Assembly (NCBI RefSeq): GCF_020037125.1
Contig: NZ_JAIQDG010000021.1
Span: 124,001 to 188,000 of the forward strand
DNA from: Myxococcus sp. RHSTA-1-4
Lineage (GTDB): Bacteria > Myxococcota > Myxococcia > Myxococcales > Myxococcaceae
DNA: 64,000 bases
Direction: 5' to 3'
The translations under genes were made by a program, and so were the position numbers. Under the pieces are notes generated by a model. That model was not told where the DNA came from, ran no database searches, and saw nothing but the letters and a program-made list of their open reading frames with translations. Each line of letters opens with the position of its first letter. Within the stretch, counting starts at the first letter, position 1. Below, one piece after another: positions 35,701 to 43,608 of the stretch.

Positions 35701-35767
35701 CGGCCCCTCCTCGGCCGGCATGCTGGAGCGCATCGGCACGTGGCTCGCCGAGCGGGGCGTGCGCTGA
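32762..35767 (+). CDS. Ser/Thr protein kinase with N-terminal zinc-finger and C-terminal TPR domain
   Basis: A 1001-aa protein. Residues 1-40 resemble the zf-HC2 anti-sigma zinc-binding motif ('HLDTCAGC': H-x-x-x-C-x-x-C). The kinase domain (about 80-345) has the G-loop 'LGVGGMGVVY', Lys110 in 'VALKLL', the catalytic loop 'HGDFKPEN' (202-209, with G in place of the usual R), DFG (222-224) and 'GTPAYMAPEQ'. A transmembrane segment follows at about 365-385, and the rest is a TPR solenoid with 'ALAQQQQALALVEHAFGPDS' type units. The topology puts the kinase in the cytoplasm and the TPR region outside. The zinc-finger/kinase/TPR order is common in myxobacteria. The start ATG 32762 has a GGGAGGG ten or more bases upstream. 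Confidence 0.9.
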   Translation: MRCIDEPLFMKLLLGELSPEQTAEVDAHLDTCAGCRQLVARGLRAQNPEEPGSERERESSPERGDRATDAPLEKGTAVGRYLILELLGVGGMGVVYSAYDPELDRRVALKLLRVEALGGLERGRAHLLREAQAMARVSHPHVVSVYDVGTFGQQVFLAMERVEAQTLGEWLKASPRPMRQVLALFLDAGRGLAAAHAAGVVHGDFKPENLLVGRDGRVRVTDFGLAHLGAPAGESPLPPLAVRAASAETMTRSVMGGTPAYMAPEQLCDGVRAGPGGDQFAFCVTLHEALYGERPFEGTSLSTLTAEVRAGRVRPPPAGTRVPPWLRRVLLRGLAVRPEERYPSMDALLAELQRDPAARWRRGLSVAGGLTLLAAAVGLTHTVHTRRAQACDATAELAPIWGPERQQAVESAFRATGRPYAGAAWQRVRRELDAYTAAWATTRTTACEATRVRGGQSEEVLAWRMRCLDGRLADVSALSRLLSEADARMVDEAHRAVKALPPLSGCSEALAPGGAPAPEDPAALERRNVLRETLAQGRALKNTGRYKEGVARVEPVAKAAREAGDRREGAEAFLLLGELREGAGDWKGAEAALFEALDAAEATRQDAVAARAWTLLVRVCTVGLDEYEQAARWRNRAAAAIDRLGGGNELLRVNLLTYAGTLLRKQAHYAEALAQQQQALALVEHAFGPDSLEAADVYQELGATRLDQGEWVEARSHVERAVELTRQALGPEHPEVARVRLALAPVLRDQGEFTQAEAVSRDALAVFERTLGPDHPRVYDALNDVASSLLVQQRLDEALPVYERALEVARKSDGPESMGAAIIHSNLGLMFFRQKKWDEAQAHFNMSVAIREKRLGAHEEGLVMPLRFISRALNQQQRFEESVRYVQRAADIVLMQQDDTRRLWTATLNDLGATYLKAGRPAEALAPLERALAGWERARSMPGQRTDTLFLLARALWDSGQDRERAVRLAREAKAAAMKDGPSSAGMLERIGTWLAERGVR

Positions 35768-36069
35768 TCCGGGCCTCCGGATGCCAGCCTGCCCGCGCCC
35801 ATGCCCCCGAGCTTCAGAGCGGGCTGAGCGGCGAGTCTCCGCTGGCCCGGGTGACGGGGCTGGCGCCGCCGCCGCCCGCGACACCTCGGGAAGCTGGGAA
35901 GTGAGTCCTGGGGGATGAAGGAGCGGGCGCCGGCTCCCGCGCATCCTGGCTCCCGGCGGGCGGCCGGGATGTGCACCGTCAGAGGCGGTGCCCCACGGAC
36001 GGCCGTGCCGGACGCGCACCGCCGCCCTGCGTGCCCTTCCAGGGTGAGCACATCCTTGGAGGGGCGTGC
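35768..36069. other. 302-bp intergenic region before the multi-PAS kinase
   Basis: The only structure I see is a small hairpin just after the kinase stop, TCCGG (35768-35772) with CCGGA (35777-35781). A ribosome binding site GGAGGGG at 36058-36064 precedes the next gene. An in-frame ATG at 35971 would extend the sensor kinase by 33 residues of low-complexity sequence and is less likely to be used. No promoter motif could be picked out with confidence. Confidence 0.5.
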
Positions 36070-39000
36070 GTGTTGGGACACAGCGCAGGCGTGACGGACA
36101 GGGAGGCCATCGAGGGAGTCACCGCCGAGCAGTCGCGGTGGTTCCTGGAGACCATGGTGGCCTGCGCTCCGGTGGGCCTGGCCTTCGTGGACCTGGACCT
36201 CCGGTACATCCACATCAATGAAGCCCTCGCCGCCATCAATGGCCTGCCCCGGGAGGCCCACCTGGGGCGCAAGGTGCGGGACGTCGTCCCCGAGCTGTGG
36301 CCCCTGCTCGAACCCCACTACCGACAGGTCCTGGAGACCGGGCAGCCCGTGCTCGACCTGGACGTCACCGGCACCACGCCAGGGGCTCCCAGCACCGAGC
36401 GCCAGTTCCAGGTGAGCTACTACCCCGTCCGGGACGGTGGCGGTGTCATGCGGGGCATTGGCGTCATGGTGGAGGAGGCGACGGCGCGGCGGCGGGCGCA
36501 GCGGGCGCTCCAGATGAGCGAGCAGCGCTACCGCTCACTGGTGGAATCCATGGCGCAGACCGTGTGGACCACCAACAACCGGGGAGAGCTGGTGGACCCG
36601 GCTCCGCGCTGGCTGGCCTTCACGGGGCAGTCGCACGGAGCCCATCTGGGGCTGGGCTGGCTCGATGCCATCCATCCGAGCGACCGGGCTCGCTTCGTGA
36701 CGGAGTGGACGGCGTCCCTGGAGACGCGAGACCCCTACAACTGCGAGCTGCGCCTCAGGTCCCACGACGGCTCCTACCGGGACGTCGTCGTCCGGAGCGT
36801 CCCGGTGTTCGACGACGGAGGCGCCGTCCGCGAGTGGATCTCCACCGCCGAGGACATCACCGAGCGCAAGCGCGCCGAGGACGGGCTGCGGCACACGACG
36901 CGGGCACTCCAGGCCAGCGAGGAGCGCTACCGCACCTTCGTGGCCCAGAGCACGGAGGGCATCTGCCGGCTGGAGATGGAGCCACCCGTCGACACGCACC
37001 TGCCGGAGGACGAGCAGGTCCGGGCCATCCTGGGCCGCGGCCGCATCGCCGAGGCCAATGACGTCATGGCGCGCATGACGGGCTTCGCGGCCGCGCCGGA
37101 GCTGCTGGGCACTCCGCTGCGGAGGATGGTGGCGCTGCTCACGCATGGGGAGGCCTCCACCGACGAGGCGGCCCGGTCCTTCATCCGCGACGGCTACCGC
37201 CTGGAGGGCATGGAGAGCCGCCAGCCAGGTCCCGACGGGACGGAGCGCGTACGCCTGGCAAACCTCATGGGCGTGGTGGAGCGGGACCGGCTGGTCCGCG
37301 TGTGGGGGACACAGCGGGACGTGACGGAACAGGTGCATGCGAAGGAAGCGCTGGAGCTGAGCCGCGAGGTCATCCGGATGCGGGAGCACCAGCTCCGCGC
37401 CATCACCGACGCGCTCCCGGCCCTGGTCGCCTATATCGACCAGCACGAGCGCTACGTCTTCTGCAACCGGGCCTTCGAGACGTGGTTCGGCCTGGACCCG
37501 GAGAAGATGGTGGGCCAGCGGGTGCGCGGGCTGGCGGGGGAGCTGGGGTACGCCCACCTGAGGGACTGGATGCGCAAGGCGCTCTCGGGAGAAACCGTCA
37601 ACTACGAGAGCGCGATGCGGCTCCGGGACGGGCGGCGGTTGCATGTCCAGTCCACGTACGTCCCCACGCGGGACGCTCGGGGCAACGTGAAGGGCTTCGT
37701 CGCCCTCGTCCATGACATCACCGACCGCAAGCGGGCCGAGGCCGAGGTGGAAGCCCAGCGTGCGCGCCTCTACGACGTGTTGATGAACATCCCGGCCTCC
37801 ATCGCGCTCCTGAGCGGCCCGGAGCAGGTCTACACACTGGCCAATCCGCTCTACCAGCAGCTCGCGGCCGGCGTGGACCTCACCGGCCACTCCCTGGTGG
37901 AAGGCGCGAAGGGAGATCGGGACGTTGAGCGCTACTCCCAGTTGATGCGCCAGGTCTACGCATCCGGCAGACCCCTCTTCAAGACGGAGCAGTCCGCCCC
38001 GCTGGGCCCCCACGGCAAGAGGCTGCCGGAGAAGCGCGTCTTCAACATGGCCTTCCTGCCGCTGCGCGACGCCGCCGGGAGGGTGGACTCCGTCCTCTCC
38101 TTCGTCATGGACGTGACCGCTCAGGTCCAGGCCCGTCAGAAGGTGGAGGAACTGGCCGCGCACCTCGCCAACCAGCAGCAGTGGCTGGAGTCGGTGCTCA
38201 ACCTCCTCCCCGTCCCGTTCGTGTTCATGGAGCCCGGCACCGGACGCGTCCTCTTCGCGAACCAGGCCACCTACCGGCTGGCCGGGGGCCACATCCCCCT
38301 GAACATTCCCTCGGAGGGCTACACCGACGCGTACCGCCTCTTCGATGAAACAGGGGCCCCCCTTCCCAAGGACCAGATTCCCGGGGTGCGCGCCGCGCGG
38401 GGAGAGCGCCTGCACCAGGCCCCCATCGTGTGGCAGACCGACACCGGCGGAAGGTACGCGCTCCTCACCAACTCGGAGCTGCTCCCGGCCATGCACGGCC
38501 ACCCGGCCACCGTCGTGCTCGCCCTCCAGGACGTGACACGGCTCAAGGAGACCGAGGCCCGGCTCCAGGAGGCCGTGCGGCTGCGCGACGAGTTCCTCAC
38601 CGTCGCCTCCCATGAGCTGAAGACGCCGCTCACCCCCTTGCAGATAAAGCTCCAGGCGCTCGCCCGCGAGGCCCGGGCCGACGTCCGCGTGGAGCAGTTG
38701 CGGCAGAGCGTGCTGCGCACGGCGGAGAGCGCGTCGGTGCAGCTTCGCAAGCTCACCGCCCTCATCAACGACCTGCTGGACGGGACGCAGCTCACCGGGG
38801 AGACGCTGCCCCTCCACCGCGAGCGGGTGGACCTGTCCGCCGTCGCCCGCGAGGCGGCGGAGCAGTTCAGGGCCCAGGCCGCCCAGGCCGCATGTGACAT
38901 CGTCCTCCAGCTCCCCGGGCCCGTGTCGGGCTGGTGGGACCGGCACCGGCTGGAGCAGGTGGTCCGCGCCCTGCTGTCCAACGCCATCAAGTACGGCCCG

Positions 39001-39291
39001 GGCCGCCCCGTGGTGCTCCAGGTGGAGCGCCTGAGCGACACGGCCCGCCTCACCGTGCGCGACGAGGGCATCGGCATCGCCCCGCAGGACCTCACCCGCA
39101 TCTTCGAGAAGTTCGGCCGCGCCGTCTCCACCCGCAACTACGGAGGGCTGGGCCTGGGCCTGTTCATCACCCGGCGCATCGTGGAGGCGCACCAGGGCAC
39201 CATCCGCGCGGAGAGCCAGCGGGGCCACGGCGCGACCTTCACGGTGGAGCTGCCGCTGGCGTGGCGGCCCTCCGAGGCCACGGTTCACTGA
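36070..39291 (+). CDS. Multi-PAS sensor histidine kinase
   Basis: A 1073-aa cytoplasmic kinase starting at GTG 36070, with GGAGGGG five bases upstream. About six PAS-type sensor modules lie between residues 20 and 820; several end in the usual 'DITERKRAE'-type link ('EDITERKRAE', 'HDITDRKRAE', 'MDVTAQVQARQ'). The HisKA box is 'SHELKTPLTPL' with His848 as the phospho-acceptor. The HATPase domain has the N box 'LLSNAIKYG', G1 'DEGIGIAP', and G2 'GGLGLGLFITRR'. No transmembrane segment or signal peptide and no receiver domain are visible. No response regulator gene is adjacent, so its partner is elsewhere. Confidence 0.92.
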   Translation: MLGHSAGVTDREAIEGVTAEQSRWFLETMVACAPVGLAFVDLDLRYIHINEALAAINGLPREAHLGRKVRDVVPELWPLLEPHYRQVLETGQPVLDLDVTGTTPGAPSTERQFQVSYYPVRDGGGVMRGIGVMVEEATARRRAQRALQMSEQRYRSLVESMAQTVWTTNNRGELVDPAPRWLAFTGQSHGAHLGLGWLDAIHPSDRARFVTEWTASLETRDPYNCELRLRSHDGSYRDVVVRSVPVFDDGGAVREWISTAEDITERKRAEDGLRHTTRALQASEERYRTFVAQSTEGICRLEMEPPVDTHLPEDEQVRAILGRGRIAEANDVMARMTGFAAAPELLGTPLRRMVALLTHGEASTDEAARSFIRDGYRLEGMESRQPGPDGTERVRLANLMGVVERDRLVRVWGTQRDVTEQVHAKEALELSREVIRMREHQLRAITDALPALVAYIDQHERYVFCNRAFETWFGLDPEKMVGQRVRGLAGELGYAHLRDWMRKALSGETVNYESAMRLRDGRRLHVQSTYVPTRDARGNVKGFVALVHDITDRKRAEAEVEAQRARLYDVLMNIPASIALLSGPEQVYTLANPLYQQLAAGVDLTGHSLVEGAKGDRDVERYSQLMRQVYASGRPLFKTEQSAPLGPHGKRLPEKRVFNMAFLPLRDAAGRVDSVLSFVMDVTAQVQARQKVEELAAHLANQQQWLESVLNLLPVPFVFMEPGTGRVLFANQATYRLAGGHIPLNIPSEGYTDAYRLFDETGAPLPKDQIPGVRAARGERLHQAPIVWQTDTGGRYALLTNSELLPAMHGHPATVVLALQDVTRLKETEARLQEAVRLRDEFLTVASHELKTPLTPLQIKLQALAREARADVRVEQLRQSVLRTAESASVQLRKLTALINDLLDGTQLTGETLPLHRERVDLSAVAREAAEQFRAQAAQAACDIVLQLPGPVSGWWDRHRLEQVVRALLSNAIKYGPGRPVVLQVERLSDTARLTVRDEGIGIAPQDLTRIFEKFGRAVSTRNYGGLGLGLFITRRIVEAHQGTIRAESQRGHGATFTVELPLAWRPSEATVH

Positions 39292-39294
39292 GGG

Positions 39295-39314
39295 CCCCGG
39301 GGAAGGCCCCGGGG
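39295..39314. terminator. Palindromic hairpin between convergent genes
   Basis: CCCCGGGG (39295-39302), AAGG loop, CCCCGGGG (39307-39314): each arm is self-complementary and pairs with the other. It fills the 24-bp gap between the stops of the sensor kinase and the molybdenum hydroxylase subunit. It may terminate transcription from both sides. It has no T-run. Confidence 0.55.
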
Positions 39315-39315
39315 G

Positions 39316-41619
39316 TCAGACCTGGAGCGACGGGAAGGTCCGGGCGATGGGCAACTCCCGGACGCGGGTGCCGGTGAGCGCGAAGACGGCGTTGGCGATG
39401 GCCGGCGCGACGGGCGGAACCCCGGGCTCGCCGATGCCGCCCGGGCGGCCGTCGCTCTCGATGATGTCGACGTGGAGCTTCCGCGGCGCCTCGCCGATGC
39501 GCACCAGCTTGAAGTCGCGGAAGTTGGACTGCTCCACGGCGCCGCCCTTCATCGAGATTTCACCGTACAGCGCGAGGCTCATCCCGAAGATGATGGAGCC
39601 CTCCATCTGGGACCGGACGCGGTCCGTGTTGATGACCGTGCCGGCGTCCACGACGATCCACGCCTCGTCCACGCGCAGCTTCCCCTCCAGGTCCTTCACC
39701 ACCGACGCGACGACGGCCACGTAGCTGAGGAAGCTCCGGTGCGCGGCGAGCCCCAGCGCCCGCCCGTCCTTCTTCCGGTCGTCCCAGCGCGACAGCGCGG
39801 TGACGCGCTCGATGACACGCCGCATGCGCCCGGTGTCGATGGGGTGCTCGTCCAGGGAGCGGCCGTAGTTCTCCAGCTTCGGGACGCCCAGCTCCTCGAG
39901 CGACACCACGCGCGGCGGCCCCAGCACCTCCAGGAGCATGTCGCGCGGGTCCACGGCCCGGGCCTGGGCCAGCTCGTCCACGAACGAGTTGACCGCGAAG
40001 GCGTGGAAGATGTTGTAGACGGACCGCAGCCAGCCAATGCGGACGTGGGCGTTGGCCTCGCAGGCCTCGGCGCGGACGTTGGGGATGGCGAGCGCCAGGT
40101 CCGTCACGCCCTGCTGGAGGTCCCTCGGGGCCGGCCGGTTGGCGGGGGCGAAGGTGGAGCCGATGGGCGGAAACGCCGTGCGGTGCCGCCACGCGACGAC
40201 CTTGCCCGCCTCGTCCAGCCCGGCGCTGAGCCGCTGGGTGCTGACGGAGTGGTAGTAGTCGTTCCGGACGTCGTCCTCGCGCGTCCACTGCACGCGGACC
40301 GGGACGCCCGCCTCGCGCGCGAGCCACACCACCTCCGCGATGAAGTCCGCCTTCGACTTCCGCCCGAAGCCGCCGCCGAGGAAGGTGACGTGCACCTGGA
40401 CCTTGTCCTCGGGGAGCTGGAGCACGCCCGCGGCCACCGAGCGCGCCGCCTGGGGGTGCTGCGTCGGCGCCCAGATTTCGCACGCGCCGCCCTCCACCCG
40501 GGCCAGCGCGGCGAGCGGCTCCATGGGTACGTGCGGCAGGTGGGGGACGTAGTACTCGGCCTCGATGACGCGCGCGGCCTTCGCGAGCGCGGCGTCCACG
40601 TCACCCACGTTCCTCACGGCCGTGCCCGGCGCGCGCACCGACGCGCCCAGCGTCTCGCGGTACTGGCGCGAGTCGTACGCGGCGTTCGGCCCGTCCTCCC
40701 AGGTGATGTCCAGCGCCGCGCGGCCCTTCATCGCCGCCCAGGTGTTCTCCGCCAGCACGGCGATGCCGCCCCAGCTCTGGAAGGTGTACGGGGCCCTGGG
40801 CGCCGGCAGCTCGATGACGCGCTTGACGCCCGGCACGGCGAGGGCGCGCGTGGCGTCGTACCGCGCCACCCGGCCGCCGACGACGGCGGGGCGGGCAATC
40901 ATCGCGACGAGCATGCCCGGAAGCCGGATGTCGGCGCCGAAGAGCGCGGAGCCATTGACGTAGGCCGGGCCGTCCAGCAGCGGCAGGTCCTTCCCGACGC
41001 GGCGCAGCTCCTCCTTCGGCCGGAGCCGGACGTCCGCGGGCTTGGGGACGGCCAGCTTCGCCGCCTCGCCCGCCAGCTCGCCGAAGCCCAGCGTGCGCTG
41101 GCTGCCGCGGTGGAACACGGCGTGGTCCCTGGCCTCGCAGTCCTCGGGCTTCACCTTCCAGCGCCGCGCGGCGGCGGCCACCAGCATGGTGCGCGCGGTG
41201 GCACCGGCGCGGCGCATGTCCTCGTAGATGCCGCGGACGCTGTTGGAGCCGTCGGTGTTCTGGTCGCCGTACTTCCTGTCGCCGTCGGCCTGGACGATTC
41301 TCACGCGGGCCATGTCCGCGCCCAGCTCGTCGGCGATGAGCACCGGAAGCGAGCTGCGGATGCCCTGCCCCATCTCCGAGCGGTGGCAGACGATGGTGAC
41401 GGTGCCGTCGGGGGCCACGTGCACGAAGGCGTTCGGGTTCAGCCCGGGCGCGCTCCGCTCCTGGGCCTCGGAGCCCGTCTTCGGCTTCTTCCCCGTGCGT
41501 CCGGAGGGCTCGGCCGCGAGCGCCTCGGCGGAGAAGAGGCCCAGGGTGAGCCCGCCCACCGCGAGGTTCAGCCCCTCGAGGAAGGAGCGCCGGGTGATTT
41601 TCTGGAGCCGCTCGGTCAT
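39316..41619 (-). CDS. Tat-exported molybdenum hydroxylase large subunit (IorB/aldehyde dehydrogenase type)
   Basis: A 767-aa protein with a twin-arginine signal at the N-terminus, 'RRSFLEGLNLAVGGLTLGL', so it is probably folded with its cofactor and exported to the periplasm. It belongs to the molybdopterin-binding family of isoquinoline 1-oxidoreductase: 'GGGFGRKSKADF' is a cofactor-binding block and 'GIGEPGVPPVAPAIANAV' carries the catalytic Glu. It hydroxylates aldehydes or N-heterocycles; the substrate is not clear. It follows its 2Fe-2S subunit and cytochrome c gene in one operon. Confidence 0.9.
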   Translation of the reverse strand: MTERLQKITRRSFLEGLNLAVGGLTLGLFSAEALAAEPSGRTGKKPKTGSEAQERSAPGLNPNAFVHVAPDGTVTIVCHRSEMGQGIRSSLPVLIADELGADMARVRIVQADGDRKYGDQNTDGSNSVRGIYEDMRRAGATARTMLVAAAARRWKVKPEDCEARDHAVFHRGSQRTLGFGELAGEAAKLAVPKPADVRLRPKEELRRVGKDLPLLDGPAYVNGSALFGADIRLPGMLVAMIARPAVVGGRVARYDATRALAVPGVKRVIELPAPRAPYTFQSWGGIAVLAENTWAAMKGRAALDITWEDGPNAAYDSRQYRETLGASVRAPGTAVRNVGDVDAALAKAARVIEAEYYVPHLPHVPMEPLAALARVEGGACEIWAPTQHPQAARSVAAGVLQLPEDKVQVHVTFLGGGFGRKSKADFIAEVVWLAREAGVPVRVQWTREDDVRNDYYHSVSTQRLSAGLDEAGKVVAWRHRTAFPPIGSTFAPANRPAPRDLQQGVTDLALAIPNVRAEACEANAHVRIGWLRSVYNIFHAFAVNSFVDELAQARAVDPRDMLLEVLGPPRVVSLEELGVPKLENYGRSLDEHPIDTGRMRRVIERVTALSRWDDRKKDGRALGLAAHRSFLSYVAVVASVVKDLEGKLRVDEAWIVVDAGTVINTDRVRSQMEGSIIFGMSLALYGEISMKGGAVEQSNFRDFKLVRIGEAPRKLHVDIIESDGRPGGIGEPGVPPVAPAIANAVFALTGTRVRELPIARTFPSLQV

Positions 41620-41629
41620 GGCGTTCTCG

Positions 41630-42091
41630 CTATTCCTCGGACAGTCCCGCTGCCTTCTTCACGGCCGCGCGGATGCGCGTGTACGTCCCGCACCGGCACA
41701 GGTTGCCGGCCAGCGACTGGTCGATGTCCGCGTCCGTCGGCTGGGGCTTCTTCGCCAGCAGCGCCGCCGCGGTCATGAGCTGCCCCGCCTGGCAGAAGCC
41801 GCACTGCGGGACGCCCAGGTCCACCCAGGCCTTCTGCAAGGGGTGGCTGCCATCCGGAGACAACCCCTCGATGGTGGTGACCGAGCGCCCCTCCGCGCGG
41901 CGCACCGGCGTCACGCACGCGCGGACCGCCTGCCCATCCAGGTGGACGGTGCACGCGCCGCACAGCGCCTGGCCGCAGCCGTACTTCGTGCCGGTGAGGC
42001 CGAGCACGTCACGCAGCGCCCAGAGCAGCGGCATCTCCGGGTCGACCTCCAGCTCCTTCTCCACGCCGTTGACGCGCACGCGGATGTTCAT
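41630..42091 (-). CDS. 2Fe-2S subunit of the molybdenum hydroxylase (IorA type)
   Basis: A 153-aa protein with two 2Fe-2S clusters. The plant-type ferredoxin motif is 'CGQALCGACTVHLDG' with the fourth Cys in 'RACVTPV', and the second, helical-domain cluster uses 'CGFCQAGQ' and 'CRCGTYTRI'. ATG 42091 overlaps the cytochrome gene stop by 4 bases, so it is the start. There is no signal peptide; it is likely carried out with the large subunit by the Tat pathway, as proposed for other members. It transfers electrons from the molybdenum site towards the cytochrome. Confidence 0.94.
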   Translation of the reverse strand: MNIRVRVNGVEKELEVDPEMPLLWALRDVLGLTGTKYGCGQALCGACTVHLDGQAVRACVTPVRRAEGRSVTTIEGLSPDGSHPLQKAWVDLGVPQCGFCQAGQLMTAAALLAKKPQPTDADIDQSLAGNLCRCGTYTRIRAAVKKAAGLSEE

Positions 42092-42741
42092 GGCCGGGCC
42101 TCCTCGCCCGGGCACGCGGCGCCCGTCTCCACCCAGGCGGCGACGATGGCGCCGAACTGCTCCTGGGTCCCCGGAGCCGGCTCGCGCCCGCTGCCCGGAG
42201 CCCATCCCCAACCCACCAGCGCGTCATGGGCGTTGTGCTCGACAATCTGCGCCAACGTCTTGCCTCCGTTCCGCTTCGGGTCCTTGAGCTGCTCGCAGAT
42301 GTGGCGCGGGCTCTTGCCCACCCAGGCCATCTCGATGGGCGCGAGGTGCCAGTCCGGCGCCCCGGGCACGCGCGCGTGCTCCAGGTTCCGCTCCTGGTGG
42401 CAGCTCGTGCACTCCATTCCGGCGGCGCCCCGGTCCCCGGGTCCCCGCGCCACGGGAGGGTCGTGCGCCAGCCCGTCCATTCCCTGGAGGGGCACGTCCC
42501 CGCTGGGGTGGCAGTTCGCGCAGCGCGGGTGGAGGAACACGCGGCTGGCCTCGAGGAAGAGCGCCTTCGAGCGCTCCGCCGGATTCTCGATGGCCGCGAA
42601 GGCCTCGGGGGCGCGAAGCGCGTTGGGAGCAACCTCGGGCAGCGCGGCCTTCCGCGCCGCGCCCGCATCGGGCTCACGCTTGCATCCTCCGGCCACCAGG
42701 AGGACGACGAGCGAGGCCATGACCTGGAGAGATGGCTGCAT
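42088..42741 (-). CDS. Di-heme c-type cytochrome lipoprotein
   Basis: A 217-aa protein with a signal peptide and lipobox ('LVAGGC') and two heme-binding C-x-x-C-H motifs, 'CANCH' and 'CTSCH'. It is likely the electron acceptor for the molybdenum hydroxylase encoded just downstream. It is the first gene of that operon. The 219-bp gap upstream, shared with the divergent cobalamin protein, probably holds the promoter. Confidence 0.88.
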   Translation of the reverse strand: MQPSLQVMASLVVLLVAGGCKREPDAGAARKAALPEVAPNALRAPEAFAAIENPAERSKALFLEASRVFLHPRCANCHPSGDVPLQGMDGLAHDPPVARGPGDRGAAGMECTSCHQERNLEHARVPGAPDWHLAPIEMAWVGKSPRHICEQLKDPKRNGGKTLAQIVEHNAHDALVGWGWAPGSGREPAPGTQEQFGAIVAAWVETGAACPGEEARP

Positions 42742-42960
42742 CGCGCCAAGGCTCCAGCAAGTCCCGCCCCATCACAAGCCGAATGTTCTCGCGGGAATAA
42801 TGGATGAACGCCCCACGCCGCGCGCGAGCGGGCCCGCGGGTGACAGGGGCCCGGGCCGCCCGGCACCCGCCCGCTGTCCGCTGGAGGGAGGCCCGCTTTG
42901 CAGCGGGGGCCGCCGGTACGAAGGTTTTCCTGGTGCCCTCGTCTCCAGGAGGTAGGTGTC

Positions 42961-43608
42961 GTGACTCCCCCGTGGCTTCCTCCTCCCGATGCCATCGCGG
43001 ACGCGCTGCTCGTCGGCAACAGCGGGATGGTCCTCGACGCGGTGCACCGCTACATGGAGCACGGCGGGGCCCCGTTCCTCGTGGACGCGCTGGCCCGCCC
43101 CGTCATGGAGGCGGTGGGTGAGCGCTGGTGCAGGGGCCGCGCGTCCGTGGCGGAGGAGCACGCCGCCACGGAGCTGCTGCGCGAGCTGATGTCCCAAACC
43201 CTGCCGGGCCTGGCGTGGCACCAGGGGGGCCCACGGGCCATCGTCGCCTGCGCGCCCGGCGAGCGCCACGTGCTCGGCGCCCGGCTCGTCTCCCAGGTCC
43301 TGGCGCTCGACGGCTGGCGCGTGCGCTTCCTGGGCGCGGACACCCCCGCCAGGGACCTGGCCATGTTCGTCGCCCGCGAGCAGCCCGTCTTCGCCGGGCT
43401 GTCGGTCACCCTGCCCGACAACGTCCCGGCCGCGAAGGACGCGCTGGAGCTGGTGCACCACACGGCGCCCCACATCCCGCTCATCGTGGGCGGGCGCGCG
43501 TCCGCATCGCTGGAGCCCGCCAAGGAGGGAGCGTGGACCGTGCTCCACTCCACCGGGGAGCTGCTGTCACTGACGCGTGGTGGCTCCAGCGCGCTCCTCC
43601 AGCGCTGA
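42961..43608 (+). CDS. Cobalamin-binding domain protein, stand-alone
   Basis: A 215-aa protein starting at GTG 42961 with AGGAGGT upstream. It has a four-helix cap ('ALARPVMEAVGERWCRGRAS') and a Rossmann cobalamin-binding domain with 'PGERHVLGARLVSQVLAL': the E-x-H-x-x-G motif, as in CarH/LitR, with His as the likely cobalt ligand. 'DGWRVRFLGADTPARDL' follows. There is no MerR DNA-binding domain, so it is not a CarH repressor itself. It may be a photoreceptor or redox sensor domain that acts with a partner. The gene overlaps the histidine kinase gene tail to tail by 42 bases. Confidence 0.85.
   Translation: MTPPWLPPPDAIADALLVGNSGMVLDAVHRYMEHGGAPFLVDALARPVMEAVGERWCRGRASVAEEHAATELLRELMSQTLPGLAWHQGGPRAIVACAPGERHVLGARLVSQVLALDGWRVRFLGADTPARDLAMFVAREQPVFAGLSVTLPDNVPAAKDALELVHHTAPHIPLIVGGRASASLEPAKEGAWTVLHSTGELLSLTRGGSSALLQR

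Noticed and set aside
32762..35767. The Ser/Thr kinase as the PpkA partner of TagF
   Set aside because: It is about 29 kb from the end of the T6SS operon start region, on its own, and has TPR architecture rather than the usual PpkA form; no support from context.
42742..42960. Cobalamin riboswitch in the gap before the cobalamin-binding gene
   Set aside because: I could not find the conserved B12-box core, and the gap is short for this riboswitch plus a promoter.
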